From positions 1,240,001-1,304,000 of the forward strand of contig CM114274.1 in assembly GCA_050084515.1 (NCBI GenBank): 64,000 nt of DNA, given 5' to 3'. Numbering within the stretch: the first letter of the stretch is position 1; every line of letters begins with the position of its first letter. This document shows positions 49,133 through 60,087 of the stretch, in pieces. The DNA comes from Blasia pusilla. Lineage: Eukaryota > Marchantiophyta > Marchantiopsida > Blasiales. The notes beneath the pieces were generated by a model. The model was not told where the DNA came from and ran no database searches. It saw only the letters and a program-made list of their open reading frames with translations. The translations under genes were made by a program, and so were the position numbers.

Positions 49133-50062
49133 CGCAACTTTCGTCGGACTCGGCGAGTTGCTCGATTGATGAATGGGTTAGGTTTGTTTGGCGAAAGCAA
49201 CTCGTCGGACTCGACGGGTTGCTAGCCTGCACGCTTTTCGGATGTTTTTAAGATTGCAACTCGTCGGACTCGGCGACTTGTTTGATGGAACATAGATTTA
49301 ACTAGTTTTGGCCCAAAGCAAACCGCCGGAGTCCGACGGATTGCTCGACGAACCACCTTGTGAGGATGTTTTTGAAGAGTGCAACTTCGTCGGACTCGGC
49401 GACTTGTTTGATTGAACATAGATTTAACTAGTTTTGGCCCAAAGCAAACCGTGAGTCGGCGGGTTGCTCGATAGGTCGCTTTGTGAGGTTGTTTTTAAGA
49501 ATGCAACTTCGTCGGACTCCGACGAGTTGCTCGAGGATCGCAGGTTTAGAAGGTTTGTGCCCCAAAGCAACCCGTCGAGTCCGACGGGTTGCTTGCCTCA
49601 AACTGTTTTTGGCGAAATCAACCCGTCGGACTCCGGCGGGTTGATATGGGGAAAAATAGCTTGGAGGCAAGCAACCCGTCGAACTCCGACGGGTTGCTTT
49701 AGGAAAAATCTTCTAAACCTGCAATCCTCGAGCAACTCGTCGAGTCCGACGAGTTGCATTCTTAAAAACAACCTCACAAAGCGACCTATCAGCAACCCGT
49801 CGGACTCCGACGGTTTGCTTTGGGCCAAAACTAGTTAAATCTATGTTCAATCAAACAAGTCGTCGAGTCCGACGAAGTTGCAATCTTAAAAACATCCGAA
49901 AAGCGTGCTTGATCCAAAGAACCCGGTCGAGTCCGACGAGTTGCTTACCTGCCATTAGCAAATCTGAATGCAAACCGTCGGACTCCGACGGGTTGCATCA
50001 TTTAGCTTGTTGCTAGAATCCGACCCTGAGCTGTGACGACCCGTCGGAGTCCGACGGGTTGC
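49133..50062. repeat. Dense palindrome array in an intron of copy B
   Basis: About 16 palindromes lie between donor 49,112 and acceptor 50,106: 49,133-49,161, 49,197-49,222, 49,257-49,280, 49,318-49,344, 49,381-49,406, 49,444-49,468, 49,503-49,530, 49,567-49,592, 49,618-49,645, 49,671-49,697, 49,732-49,757, 49,792-49,818, 49,856-49,881, 49,919-49,944, 49,970-49,996 and 50,036-50,062. Spacing is near-regular (about 60-65 bp). The best read arm GCAACCCGTCGGA, then C, then the reverse complement of the arm. Stem variants with CTC/GAG in place of CCC/GGG occur (49,503; 49,732). Confidence 0.95.
49220..49915. repeat. Long inverted repeat built from the palindromes
   Basis: The left arm (about 49,220-49,615) and right arm (about 49,648-49,915) are reverse complements, with extra material on the left. 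The unique text between palindromes also pairs, for example GGTCGCTTTGTGAGGTTG with CAACCTCACAAAGCGACC, and AACATAGATTTAACTAGTTT with its complement. Midpoints of four matched palindrome pairs all fall at 49,630-49,632, inside the palindrome at 49,618-49,645. Confidence 0.9.
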
Positions 50063-52173
50063 AGGAACCCATGTAATTTCCTGACGGGTTGAGTTTGGAT
50101 GTGCAGGATTGTATCGGAAGGGAATGTCACCCACCATTGGATCCAGGACTGCGATCGGGTGAGGAAGGTGCTTACGACGCACCCGGGAGAGTACAGGGGG
50201 TTCTTGGGCGATGCCCTCGTCAATCAGATGCTTGCAAAGGGTGCTCAGATTAAGAAGAAAACCTGGGCAAACAAGTTTATTTCTCAAGATGCAGCCGTAA
50301 CCATCCTTTCGTTGGTCAAAGATACAGCCCAAGAAAAGCGCTGACTGGAGCTCGGCGGAGGGAGAAGGTATCTGCGTCGAGCACGCCAAATTCATCAAGC
50401 TCTTGTATGATCTGCTGCAACGAAATACACGGCGAGCAAGATGCAGCGATACATCAGCATTCTCAACCCGAACTTGGTCCGAGTTCTACAAGGAGCTCAA
50501 GGCGATTATCAAGCCGAGGAAGAGGGATGAAGATCCGCATGGTCGGATTGGGGAGAAAGTGTCTGGATTGCGTGCATCGTTTTGCGCTATCCGGGATTAG
50601 CGAAGTTCAGGAGGATCGACCGATGAAAATCGATCTCGAGGGCTCAGAGAGGCCCGAAGAGGGCGGCGCACCATCCTCCGGGTGTGTCCGATCCAGTGAT
50701 CTCTCATTGGCTACGCGAATGGTCGTTCTGGGACGCGTTGCGGGTAATCGGGAAGTCCGTCTTTGGGGATGCAAGCGGAGCTCGAAGATTAGAGCCCATT
50801 CGCCGAAGCAAACCTTGAAAGTTCTGGAGATTACGAGGTTTGGCTCGGCGACATCCGGGACAAGCCAACAAAAACCAGGATTCAAGACCATGTTCAAGGT
50901 TTGCGTCCTCCCTCGAGACAAAGCTTGACGAAGAAGTAGAGGGTAACAAACGGGATCAAGCGAAGAAGACGCGAGATCTACAGGAGCGACGGCCGATAAT
51001 GTTCGACTAAAAGCGCCCAACGGATGGTATTCAGGTACCTGCCCGGTGTAAGAACGCAGTACGTGGGGAAAATTACGGCGACCTTGAAATTGTGGGCCGC
51101 CGCCGGATGCGAAGACATTCTCCATGTACAACGTGGAGATGGGTCAAAGACATGTCGGATTGGGAGGTGGAGAATTGCCCCATTTGGCTCGACTTCAACG
51201 ACCCTAAAGACATCACGGATAAGGACTTACGAGTGCTTCATGATGCAATGGCCTCAAGACAAGACGACATCCCCAATTTCGTCCGGCTGAAGACTTCTTC
51301 GGAGGAGATGTAAGAAAAGCAGGCCCACGAGGCAGTGAGTTGGCTTCAAGGTCCGGACAGCCAAAGACAAATCCACATGGTCTCAAAGGCAAGCGAGGGG
51401 AGGGAAAAATTCAGAGGCCGAGACTTCCCAAAGAGAGCCTGAAGATGAGAGGCGAGGCGGAATCGTCGGACGAAAGCGAGGAGAGAGGGTCGGACCAGGT
51501 CCTCGGCGAAGAAAACGCCACGTAATCCGAGGTCATAGAAACCCCGACAAGCCGTCCCAGACTAGGGAGAAGCGGAAGCGAGAGGTGCCGGGTTGTCCCA
51601 AGGAGAATACTGCCCATCATCCTTGGGAAGACACAGACAAACAACGACCGGACAAGCGTCCTCCTTGATTCACCTCTTTCTTTGGATGAGTGAATAGCTT
51701 GATTCTCAGCGTCGACAAGCGCCATCGAAAAATTGACAACGCTGGAAGCTCCAACGAAACGGGCACGCTTCTCGGGCGATGAATGGAGTGGTGGAAGAGG
51801 TTGCGGTGGATCTCTTGATCGCCGATCTGCCCTCGGGATTGCGACTTTGGGGCGAAAATCCGGCGGACGAGGTACTGAGTGGAATCTGCCGCTCACTTAT
51901 GACCTGATTGCACTTTTGTTCTCCTTTGCGACGCCTATCTCGAGTGGCGGGGCTGCTTCTTGGTGTTGACTGGAGGGAGCGAGGGCGAGCTCTTCAACCT
52001 CCGGTCGTCAAGAGGTCGCTAAAGTGGAGGACGGCACAATCGTGGATTATAAAAACAGTACCCACTCCGATCCGCGACGAGTCGATTCGGGTAAGGCTCA
52101 ATTCTGTACAATAATTTCAATTATCTTATAATGATGTGTAGAATGAGAGTCAATCTGGGTTTTTTGTCCGTGA

Positions 52174-52540
52174 GCAACCCGTCGGAGGCGACGGGTTTGC
52201 GCTTAGAGAAGCCCATGCTCGGTGAGAGCAACCCGTCGGTTTTTCGACGGGTTGCATCTTTCCCACATATCTGGGAAACCGCGGTGTACGCAACCCGTCG
52301 GAACCCGACGGTTGGGTTGCGATTGATTTTGTTTTGGATGCAACCCGTCTAATAGCGACGGGTTGCTATCGCTGACGGGTTGCTCTCGGCGAGCATGGGC
52401 TGGTCTGGGCAAGCAACCCGCCGCCTTCCGACGGGTTGCATCCAAAACCAAAATCAACTTGGAAAACCCAAAAGCAAGCGCAACCCGTCGGGTTCCAACG
52501 GGTTGGTCGGGACAAAACAACTCGTCGGACTCGGCAGGTT
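52174..52540. repeat. Second intronic palindrome array of copy B, with interlocked inverted repeats
   Basis: Palindromes at 52,174-52,200, 52,228-52,255, 52,290-52,320, 52,340-52,366, 52,413-52,439, 52,480-52,506 and about 52,519-52,543, plus a half site near 52,374. They lie between donor 52,091 and acceptor 52,663. The copy at 52,228 has 11-bp perfect arms around a T-rich 6-nt loop. AGCCCATGCTCGGTGAGAGC (52,210) and its near complement at 52,381-52,403 form one inverted pair; TTTTGTTTTGGATGCAACCC (52,327) and its complement near 52,431-52,455 form another. Confidence 0.9.
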
Positions 52541-53336
52541 GATCCAAAGTCGATTATTGAAAATCTTCTCAAAGCGACTTCTTTAGTTTCGACATTGTTT
52601 CGTTCGATTTCTGAGATGGACCACTCCTCGTGTCTTGCCCGTTCGGCCCGAGCACAATTTCAGGTGTTCAAGATCCAGGATCCTGTGGATCCATGCTCGA
52701 TGGGTGCGGCTTAGATAGTTTGTACAATTCCCCGGAATTTACATGCAAGACGAGACCGGCTTACCGGGAGGAAGGAAAAGTCGCCACCCTTATGCAAGCG
52801 CTCATCGAGCTCTGCTCAAGGCCGGGTAACTCGGTGTTCGACTTAGTGGGCCTTTCGGGGCGAGTATCGAGGCGCTGGCGAGTGGCAGAACATTCTCCGC
52901 CTCGAGGAAGGCAGAAGCTGTTTGACCTTTGCAAGGAGGCAAAGCGAATCTGAAAGGTTCGTTGGGGCATACAAGTCTCCACGAAGCCGCGAGCTCGGTT
53001 CGAGCCACCCTTGGTAGTGACTCCATCGTCACTTCCAACGATTCCCAAAATCGGGAGGGCAAGGCGAAAGTGATTTTGCAAGAGCTCTCAGGCGATGACG
53101 AGTGAGTTCAAAGAACTCAATGACCCGCCTTGACCAGCATTGCGGCGTTTGGAGTAGGGATTTTTTTGATAATTTGGCAAAAGATTTCATAGAATAGATC
53201 AAATGTCGATTCGAGCTTTTTTCGGATGATATAAAGCAGAAGATTTTTTCGATCGATGGTGGTGCTTGTAAATGTTTGCTGATCATTTTTTCTTTTCGAA
53301 TGTGATCGTCTATGTACTCCACGGTCTTCTACTTTG

Positions 53337-53433
53337 CAACCCGTCGGATTTCTCCTCCTTGCAACTTTTCGCTTTTTGACCACTTGACCCTTTTTACCAC
53401 CTCCAGGCAACCTGTCTGATTCCGACAGGTTGC
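53337..53433. repeat. Palindromes before the last exon of copy B
   Basis: One decayed copy at about 53,337-53,368 and one good copy at 53,407-53,433 with arms GCAACCTGTC and GACAGGTTGC, the CCT/AGG stem variant. A half copy remains at 53,999-54,022, where its partner in copy A (22,554-22,580) is complete. Confidence 0.8.
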
Positions 53434-54089
53434 CTGATTGGACCCTTTCGGATCAGGCAGTCTGGTGGGCTTCTTCCCTTGGCACCTTCCCTCAACTCGT
53501 AAAAAGCGGCGAGGCTTCTTTTCTTCTCTCAGGCGTGTTGGATTCCTTCTACCTGTGCGGTTGCCATAGTGGTATTACCGGGGACGGAGCAGATATTGAT
53601 ACTGGATGGGTGTCACATTGCAGGGTGTACAAGGTATACTGCCGAGGAAGGTGGTGGGACTCGAGACAAGTTACATGGGACCGTTATGGTGTATCTAGGG
53701 GGGGGCCAAGGCTCTCGAATTCGCCAACATTTTCGATCCCCGTCTACAATCGGCCAGAGGAGCCACTTGAATCCCAAGACATTCCTTTGGTATTGTCACC
53801 AAGGAGAGTTAGGAGTTAATTTGTAGATGACGAGGCTGAAGAAATCATAGACTAGGTTCAATGTACATTTCCGAGGTTCCTTCGGAGGTAATAAAGGACG
53901 AGATTTTTTCAACCCATAATGGTGTTTGTAAAAGTTTTCTGGAATATGTTTTTGGACTTGTGGATTGTGTTCTTTTAGCTACTCAGAATTACAATTCTGC
54001 AACCCGTATGATTCCGACTTTTTGCTTTTTGCCCACTGCAACTTTTTAACCATTTCCAGGCAACCTCTCGGCACTTACTCTCCGGTTTC

Positions 54090-54860
54090 AAAGGCGTGTC
54101 AATTCGAGTTCACAGTGTCACCTGTCCAATTCCGTTGAACATGATATGGGGTGTGCTCATCATGTCCAACAAGGTGTCTATTCGGGAGCAAGATCGAGAG
54201 ACAGAGGGCGCGGCGGGAGCTCGAAGGAGGGCTTGGCGGAGCTCTACGGGATGGCGGCGGGGATGGGAAGGAGACTGATGGAGGGGGGTCGTGTGCTATA
54301 TCAAAATAGAGATACCGACTTCCTCTACGTTTTGATCCGTAGCGTCAATCTTCTAGTGAAATATTTTTCATTTTATTTTGTTTTGTAGATTTGGGTTGTT
54401 TTAGGGTTTCTCATGTAGGTATTAGGGTCCTGTTTGTTGTCTTGTTCTGTTGTAATGCTTTGAATGTTTCCAAGACAACTCATGTTGTTATTCCACACCA
54501 CCTTTTTTTTTCTTTTTTTTTTCTCTATGTCCTTATTCTGTAGCCACACACGTTCCTCGTTCACGTTTGACCCATGTTTTTCTCCCTTATCCCACTCTAT
54601 TCCCATCTATTTTTTCCATCTATTCTTTTTCCATATCACTAGTACCTCCATACTATCTCTACATTATTTGGGGAAATGGTTGGGCCATATGTCATAGGTG
54701 AAGATGGTAGATGAGAGTTCATACTAGGAAGAGCATTTCCGTGGATGGGAAGAGAGTCGGTTACCATTAGGGCTAGTTCGAATGGGGATTGTGGGGCGGA
54801 TTTTGGTGGGGTTTGTCTCTCGAGTTTGACAGAGGGGGTCATGTTCTCTTCTTGGTGAGA
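54090..54860. other. Between the ParB-like copy B and the RLE retrotransposon; no gene seen
   Basis: Only short frames. A T-rich tract lies at 54,502-54,525. The 5' end of the retrotransposon may begin in the last 200 bp. Confidence 0.3.
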
Positions 54861-54861
54861 G

Positions 54862-57800
54862 GTGTCCATGCCTCGACCCGCATCGGCCCCTCGCGTAGGG
54901 GCTTGTGGGTCATCTAGCCGAGATACGAAATGCCCTTGTTGTCCCAAATTCTTCATTCGTTCAGGAATTTGGAACCATTTAGCGGCTAAACATCCTGACT
55001 TTGATAGATTCAGATGGATGGTTCCTCTAGTCGATCATGGATGCTCACCGGTGCTTCATACATCATCGCCCCCTCTCGAGGCATGGGAGTGGTTGAGGTC
55101 CCACCTTGGCAGCATCACAAGTCCCTTTGAGACCCATTTTCCCTGCCCGAGGTTGTTTCATAGGATCCCCCATGCTATTCGGGATGAGCTTTGCCAGTCT
55201 TTTATCCTTCCCTTATCTAGGATCGCACTTGATCCTATGGATGAGCTCTCGTGGTAACTACTACTTCTCCTTCCATGATGGTGTCTTCGCTATACCCGAG
55301 GAGGGAAGGCTGGCCATAGAGAGGTTGTGGCTTGATTGCAGCGCTTCCGAGGAGGTGATTGGGAGTCTCTGCAGAGCGAGTTCATGGCATATGCTAGAGG
55401 TAGCACTCCACGTGGTTTCCTAGTAGACGATCTTGTAGCTTGCCAGATTGCGACGATGTAGGAGACTTGGGCGAGCCGGGGAGCACTCGCGAGTGGCTCG
55501 TGCGCTCCGCCCCATGGATATGGCTCCTCCTTCCAATGATACCATCGTCGCCCTTTGGAGGCTACACCCTCGTCCAGTGGTTGACATCCCAGCATTTGTA
55601 CGTGACTTCCATCCTAACACGACCTTATGCCTAGACCCGTCCCTCTTTGCACGGGCACTCGAGCGTTCCCCTAGGATAGCAGCTAGAGGGTTGTCCGGTA
55701 TGATGTACGAACACCTTCGTGATTGCTTTCCCTCCGAGGACTCTACTAGCGGCTTTTCTGAGTTGCTTTAGGTTGCCTCTCACCTAGCTCAGGGGAGAGT
55801 GCCAACAGCAGTAGCCCAGGTATTGGGGGCGGGGTGACTTTTGGCATTATCAAAGGAGGGTGGAGGGATCCGTCCGATTGCCATAGGGGAGGTGCTCTTG
55901 CGGTTGGTGAGTCGCACTATCGCTTTACAATTCCGTGAGGCTTTCCAGTCACATCTGAGTCGGCACCAGTTCGGAGTTGCCACGCCAGCCGGTTGTGAGG
56001 CTGTAGCCTTAGGTTTGAGGGCTTGTTTAGATATACATCCAGAGTGGGTGGTTCTCCAAGTTGATGTGGAGAACGCCTTTAACTCAATGTCTCGGGCAGC
56101 TATCTTCACGGAGCTGAGAGATGCAGGGGGTCCCATAGCGAGCCTGATTCCCTTCATGCATGCTTTTTATGGGGCCCCCTCGGCTCTCTATTTTCACCAC
56201 GGTAGGTTCGAGGAGGAGGTCACGGTCTTGGAGTCTGCTACCAGGATGCATCAAGGTGATCCCTTGGGTGGTGCATTGTTTGCTTTGGCTCATTATCGAG
56301 CGGTTCTTTCTACGGTGGAGGCTTTCCCGGGTTGCATTTTCCCTTCGTTGGCAGATGATACTCACATTGTCAGCCCTGGAGACTTGGTTGTTCCTGCATT
56401 TCAGCACTTTTCAGGACAGTTGGCACACGTCGGCCTCGCGGTGAAGGTGGGAAAGTGCAAGGCTTGGTCTTCATTAGGCTTGTCAACGGATATTCATTTA
56501 CCCGATGGTTTTTTGACACCTTCTGGAGGGCTTCGCATCTTGGGAGTCCCACTTGGGAGCCAGGACTTTGTATCAAGTTTTGTGGTGGCGGCTCTCACCG
56601 AGGATCTTCTTCATGTCAACGATCTCACGAGGATTGGTGACCCTCAAGTAGCTTATGGAATCCTCTCGTCATGTTTTGCCCGTAGACCTGGTTATCTGTG
56701 TAGAACTGTGTGGGCAACTAGCCATATTTCTTCCTTGTATAGATCCTTTGATAGAAAGATTATGCATGCGTTTGGGGATCTTCTAGGACCCGGCTCATTA
56801 GAGTGCCCCGCGGGGGAGTTAGCTCGTAGATAGGCTTCTTGGCCGATTGCCTTTGGTGGAGTAGGTCTCATAGCGACTGAGTTAGTGGCGTCTTCACCCT
56901 TTTTAGGGAGTTGGGCCACTGTAGCACCCCTCCTTTGCTCCCGATTTTTTATTAGGGATAGACCGCTACTTTTACATTACGTTTCCCAAGTTGAGGATGG
57001 TCTTTTCCCACTTCAGTCTTCACTCACAGCTTGTAGAGACTCCCTTCCTGTTGAGGCTAGAGCAGTTCTTCCCGCTTTCTCTTCCCTAGTTACCTCCGGA
57101 CACTCTGGGCTCCAATCTTCTTTGATGGAAGCCCACTTTGATGCTTTGCTTAGAGCTACTATGTCGGACGGGAATATCCCCATGGAGGTTTGGGGCCGTA
57201 TTCGCTCTTGCTCCGGAAAGGGGGCAGGCTCATGGGTGGGGGCTCGTTCCCTCATCTCGGCTTTCCGCATCGCACCACTTACCTACACTACAGCGATGAG
57301 GTTCCGACTGGGCGTGCCTCAACCAACGGTGGTTGGTTCGACACATTGCGAGTGTCGCCGGAGTCTGGATCCATTTGGTGTGCATTTGGCACGGTGTCCA
57401 GTGGGGAGTGAGAGGATAGCCACTCACGATGCAGTGCGGGATATTATGTTCTCTATTGCTCAGGAGAGTGGATTCCATGTACAAAGAGAGAGGCACTATT
57501 CCATGCGTGATTCCCTTATCCGTACTGATCTCTACATGACGAGGAAGTCTCAGGTGGTGGTAGCGGATGTTATAGTGACGGATCCTACGCGGGAGGCGGT
57601 GCGAGCCCAAGTGGTAGCACAAGGGAGATTGCTACAAGGAGCGGCGGCGGTCAAGAAGGCCCATATTTATAGTTGACTTCATGACGGACATCAATTTATC
57701 CCCCTAGCCATTGAGATGTACGGGGCGATGGGGGAGAGGTTTGACTTCGTTCTTACGGATTCCCCATCGCCCATCATCTCCAGTGAAGAAATGGGTTGTC

Positions 57801-58090
57801 CTTAGCCGCTGCGATACTTTTTATTGTAGGCAACGGGTCTCCATAGCTTTGCAGCGCGCCCAGGAAAATGGGCTTCTACGGCGGGCTCAGGCGGTTGGAG
57901 ACGCCAATGCTAGAGGCCCACTTAATAGTAGTCATAGTTCTCTAGGTGTTGCTGATATTATCTCTGCTATTAATGATTTTGGTCGTTAAGGGGAAGGCCC
58001 CCTTCTTTCTCCTCGGGGCCGGTTCCGACCTCTTGAGGTCTATTTTTGGGTCTCCATGCCCCCTCTTTTGTGTCGTGATGGGTTTCCCAT
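54862..58090 (+). mobile_element. Non-LTR retrotransposon with restriction-like endonuclease (R2/NeSL/Utopia-like)
   Basis: One broken ORF. An N-terminal C2H2 finger (CPCCPKFF...HLAAKH, 54,931-54,993) is followed by reverse transcriptase: LSKEGGGIRPIAIGEVLLRL, VVLQVDVENAFNSM (motif A, about 56,063), MHQGDPLGGALFAL (motif B) and FPSLADDTHIV (motif C, 56,351). Then a thumb, a Cys-Cys-His-Cys motif (HCECRRSLDPFGVHLARC, about 57,341-57,393) and the restriction-like endonuclease (SLIRTDLYMTRKSQVVVADV, then HDGHQFIPLAIEMYG). An APE domain is absent. Stops at 55,257, 55,771, 56,833, 57,676 and others break it. The 3' UTR is short and the element ends against a (TA)n tract. Confidence 0.85.
55841..57676 (+). 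pseudogene. Reverse transcriptase and endonuclease core of the RLE retrotransposon
   Basis: Two long open stretches (55,841-56,833 and 56,885-57,676) are separated only by a TAG at 56,831 with the frame continuing. All catalytic aspartates of the polymerase are present (VDVEN and LADD). In the endonuclease the usual RPD reads RTD, with the second Asp in VVADVIV. Of all the elements in the window this one has the longest uninterrupted frames, so it is among the youngest. Confidence 0.85.
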
Positions 58091-58094
58091 CCTT

Positions 58095-58113
58095 TTATAT
58101 ATATATATATATT

Positions 58114-58157
<44 letters not shown>
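58095..58157. repeat. (TA)n microsatellite
   Basis: About 60 bp of almost pure TA at the 3' end of the RLE retrotransposon, with one TTTATATATT interruption near 58,110-58,122. Confidence 0.95.
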
Positions 58158-58159
<2 letters not shown>

Positions 58160-58160
<1 letters not shown>

Positions 58161-59640
58161 ATTCCCTCTGTTTCAATAGAACCAAGAATACCGGGTTCAC
58201 CCTCTCCGTGTGCATCGACACCGACTCGACTGTGCTTTCCTCCGCCTGCTCCGACGAGCTCCGAGCCTACGGGCGCCTAGAAAATGCAGTTTCTTAAAAA
58301 AATGGGAAAAAAACCGGCAAGTAATCGGATATTGCCGATCAGACCCTATTGCATGTCGGGGAAATACCGACGATCGCGAGTAATCTTTGCGCCCACTGCC
58401 GGAGTCCGAGCCTCGACTCTGCGGCGTCTGCGCGTCTCTTCAACCGTACGGCCGAAGATGAATTGCTGCCCACTGCATCAGCCCTAGAAATACACTTATC
58501 TTACCCTCAGGTCAGAGTCAGTTGTCGTAACTGGGCTTGGCGTATTTCGGAATCCCGAGAGCTGCCCGTACCCTGGAGTCCAGAGTCCAGACCCCTAGGC
58601 AGCGAGGCACTGTCGGCACCCCAGTCCCCGCGGGACGCACCAACGGTCCAACTATTCGCGCCAACCCTAAACGCTACGACACTCAGGGGAATGTGGGCGA
58701 CACTAGTACTATTTTTGCTGCGATTTCTTTTGTTCATATTTGTAGTCCTGATCATTCCTCCCGCTTGAGGAAGCTCTGCTCATCTTTAATGGTATCTAGG
58801 CTGCTCCCTCAACTCTAACTGCCGGTTAATCCATGGGTTAGGTCAAGGAGGGTAAGAAGCCAGTTAAGCGGAGCGGTACAAGGAAAAAACGTCGTGTACC
58901 CAATCGTATTCGAAACCGTGACCACCATCTTAGGAGGGAAGGAGTCGTCCACAATACTATACCTTCGTGCACAATCGGAAGGAGAACATAAAGATCTTAA
59001 CTTCTGTTTCAAAGATAATCCCAAGGATAAGCCAAGGTTAACTAACTCGATCTCGGATTAGAAAACCCGAAGATAAATAGGCGTGAAGGACTCTTTCAAT
59101 CCCCCTTCTTGTATTTTGGATGGGTTTTCGATCACCCCACTTTTTATTGAGGCTTCTTGTTCCGAACTTATGGAGAGACACCAAGCTCTTCTAGAAAAAG
59201 AGATCTTTTACAGAAAAGGTAGAGCCAATTGAATCGTCATGCTTCCGATGTTATAATTTCTATAGCAAGGTCCGGGAAGAAGCACTTTTCCTCGTGGAGT
59301 TGGTTGTTGGTGGAAATTGAGACTTTCCGTTTGCATATCTATATTGCGCGAAGTAAAAAATGAGCCAAAAAGAAAGGGTCGATTTGTATTTTCTATCAAA
59401 TTCCTTTTGAACTTGGTTTTTTTTTTTTAAATTCATTGTAAATGATCTTAAAACTATCTTTTTCCCAATAAAACTCTCTAACTTGAGAGGAAGGAGGGAT
59501 AACTCAAAACTGAAGTTCCTATTCCGCATCTCTTTCATGTGGGGCGTGGATTCTTTCAAGTGCGGTGCGACTTGGCGGATGTAACTTCCAAGTCACGCAT
59601 CCGAGTTCTATTCCTCCAAAGTGTGCTTCACTCAAGAGTT
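58160..59640. other. Unassigned 1.5-kb region
   Basis: GC-rich to about 58,700, then mixed. A 139-codon + frame (58,349-58,768) ends in a hydrophobic segment (TLVLFLLRFLLFIFVVLII) but is unfamiliar. At 59,563 the text TGCGGTGCGACTTGG resembles the 5' end of organellar group II introns (GTGCGACTT), so an organellar insertion is conceivable. I cannot support it further. A poly-T run lies at about 59,420-59,430. Confidence 0.3.
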
Positions 59641-60087
59641 ACTATACGTGTTGTCTTACCAACACACCCACAAGGAGGTGATGCCTAGCTATCACAGCAC
59701 AAGGAAATTTGTCACTTATCTTGATCCTTGTGGAGATGTTTGAGGGGTGATTTTTTGAGTGACACACATTATTGTTAATACGTTGTTGAGTACACAACAC
59801 TACTACGGCTATTGTAGAGAACTTTGGTGGGATGGATACATACCACACTACTTGAGGGTGACTGAGTGACAGTTAGTGTGCGGGCTATTTGTCGAGTGTT
59901 GGTCTCGAATGAGATAGGTGGGAGCGTGTCCATAGTTTGGGCATTATCTAGAGTAGAGTTAGTGGCTTGGGAGTGAGCCACTCAAGTTTGCAAGTTTCAC
60001 CACGGGCATCAACAAAGTGATGGGGAGCGTAGTAGTGGTAGGAATGGCAGAGGATTAACAAGAAGTGGGGCTAGGTATTGAGGGTTT

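Larger units (their letters stand above)
47942..53855 (+). pseudogene. ParB-like multi-exon gene family, copy B (frameshifted)
   Basis: Probable exons: 47,942-48,566 (MTRKKTQANKSGSFTPKSIR, then a Lys/Arg/Glu-rich coiled stretch and LYRIDEFPVDLPALSRDKLV; donor GTAAGAG), about 48,640-49,111 (ParB/sulfiredoxin-like domain; KQMAVMEG, EDIAKLKQS, VDSFPPFYVRTYDEHGTQ, DGNHEFMAW; donor GTGAGT), 50,107-52,090 (THHWIQDCDRVRKVLTTHPG, FLGDALVNQMLAKGAQ, WEVENCPIWLDFNDPKD), 52,664-53,101 (IPKIGRA, K plus VILQEL-like end; donor GTGAGT) and a last exon ending DDEAEEIID with TAG at 53,853 and AATAAA at 53,890. Several frameshifts and stops interrupt the frames, so this copy looks dead. The DGNH motif and the preceding IPL...R...LK.SI pattern resemble ParB N-terminal nuclease-like folds; no known family name can be assigned for the rest. 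The introns carry palindrome arrays. Confidence 0.55.

Noticed and set aside
49133-50062. CRISPR-like array (regular short repeats)
   Set aside because: Repeats are palindromes in a plant intron, the spacers are mirrored across the centre and related to each other, and there are no cas genes.
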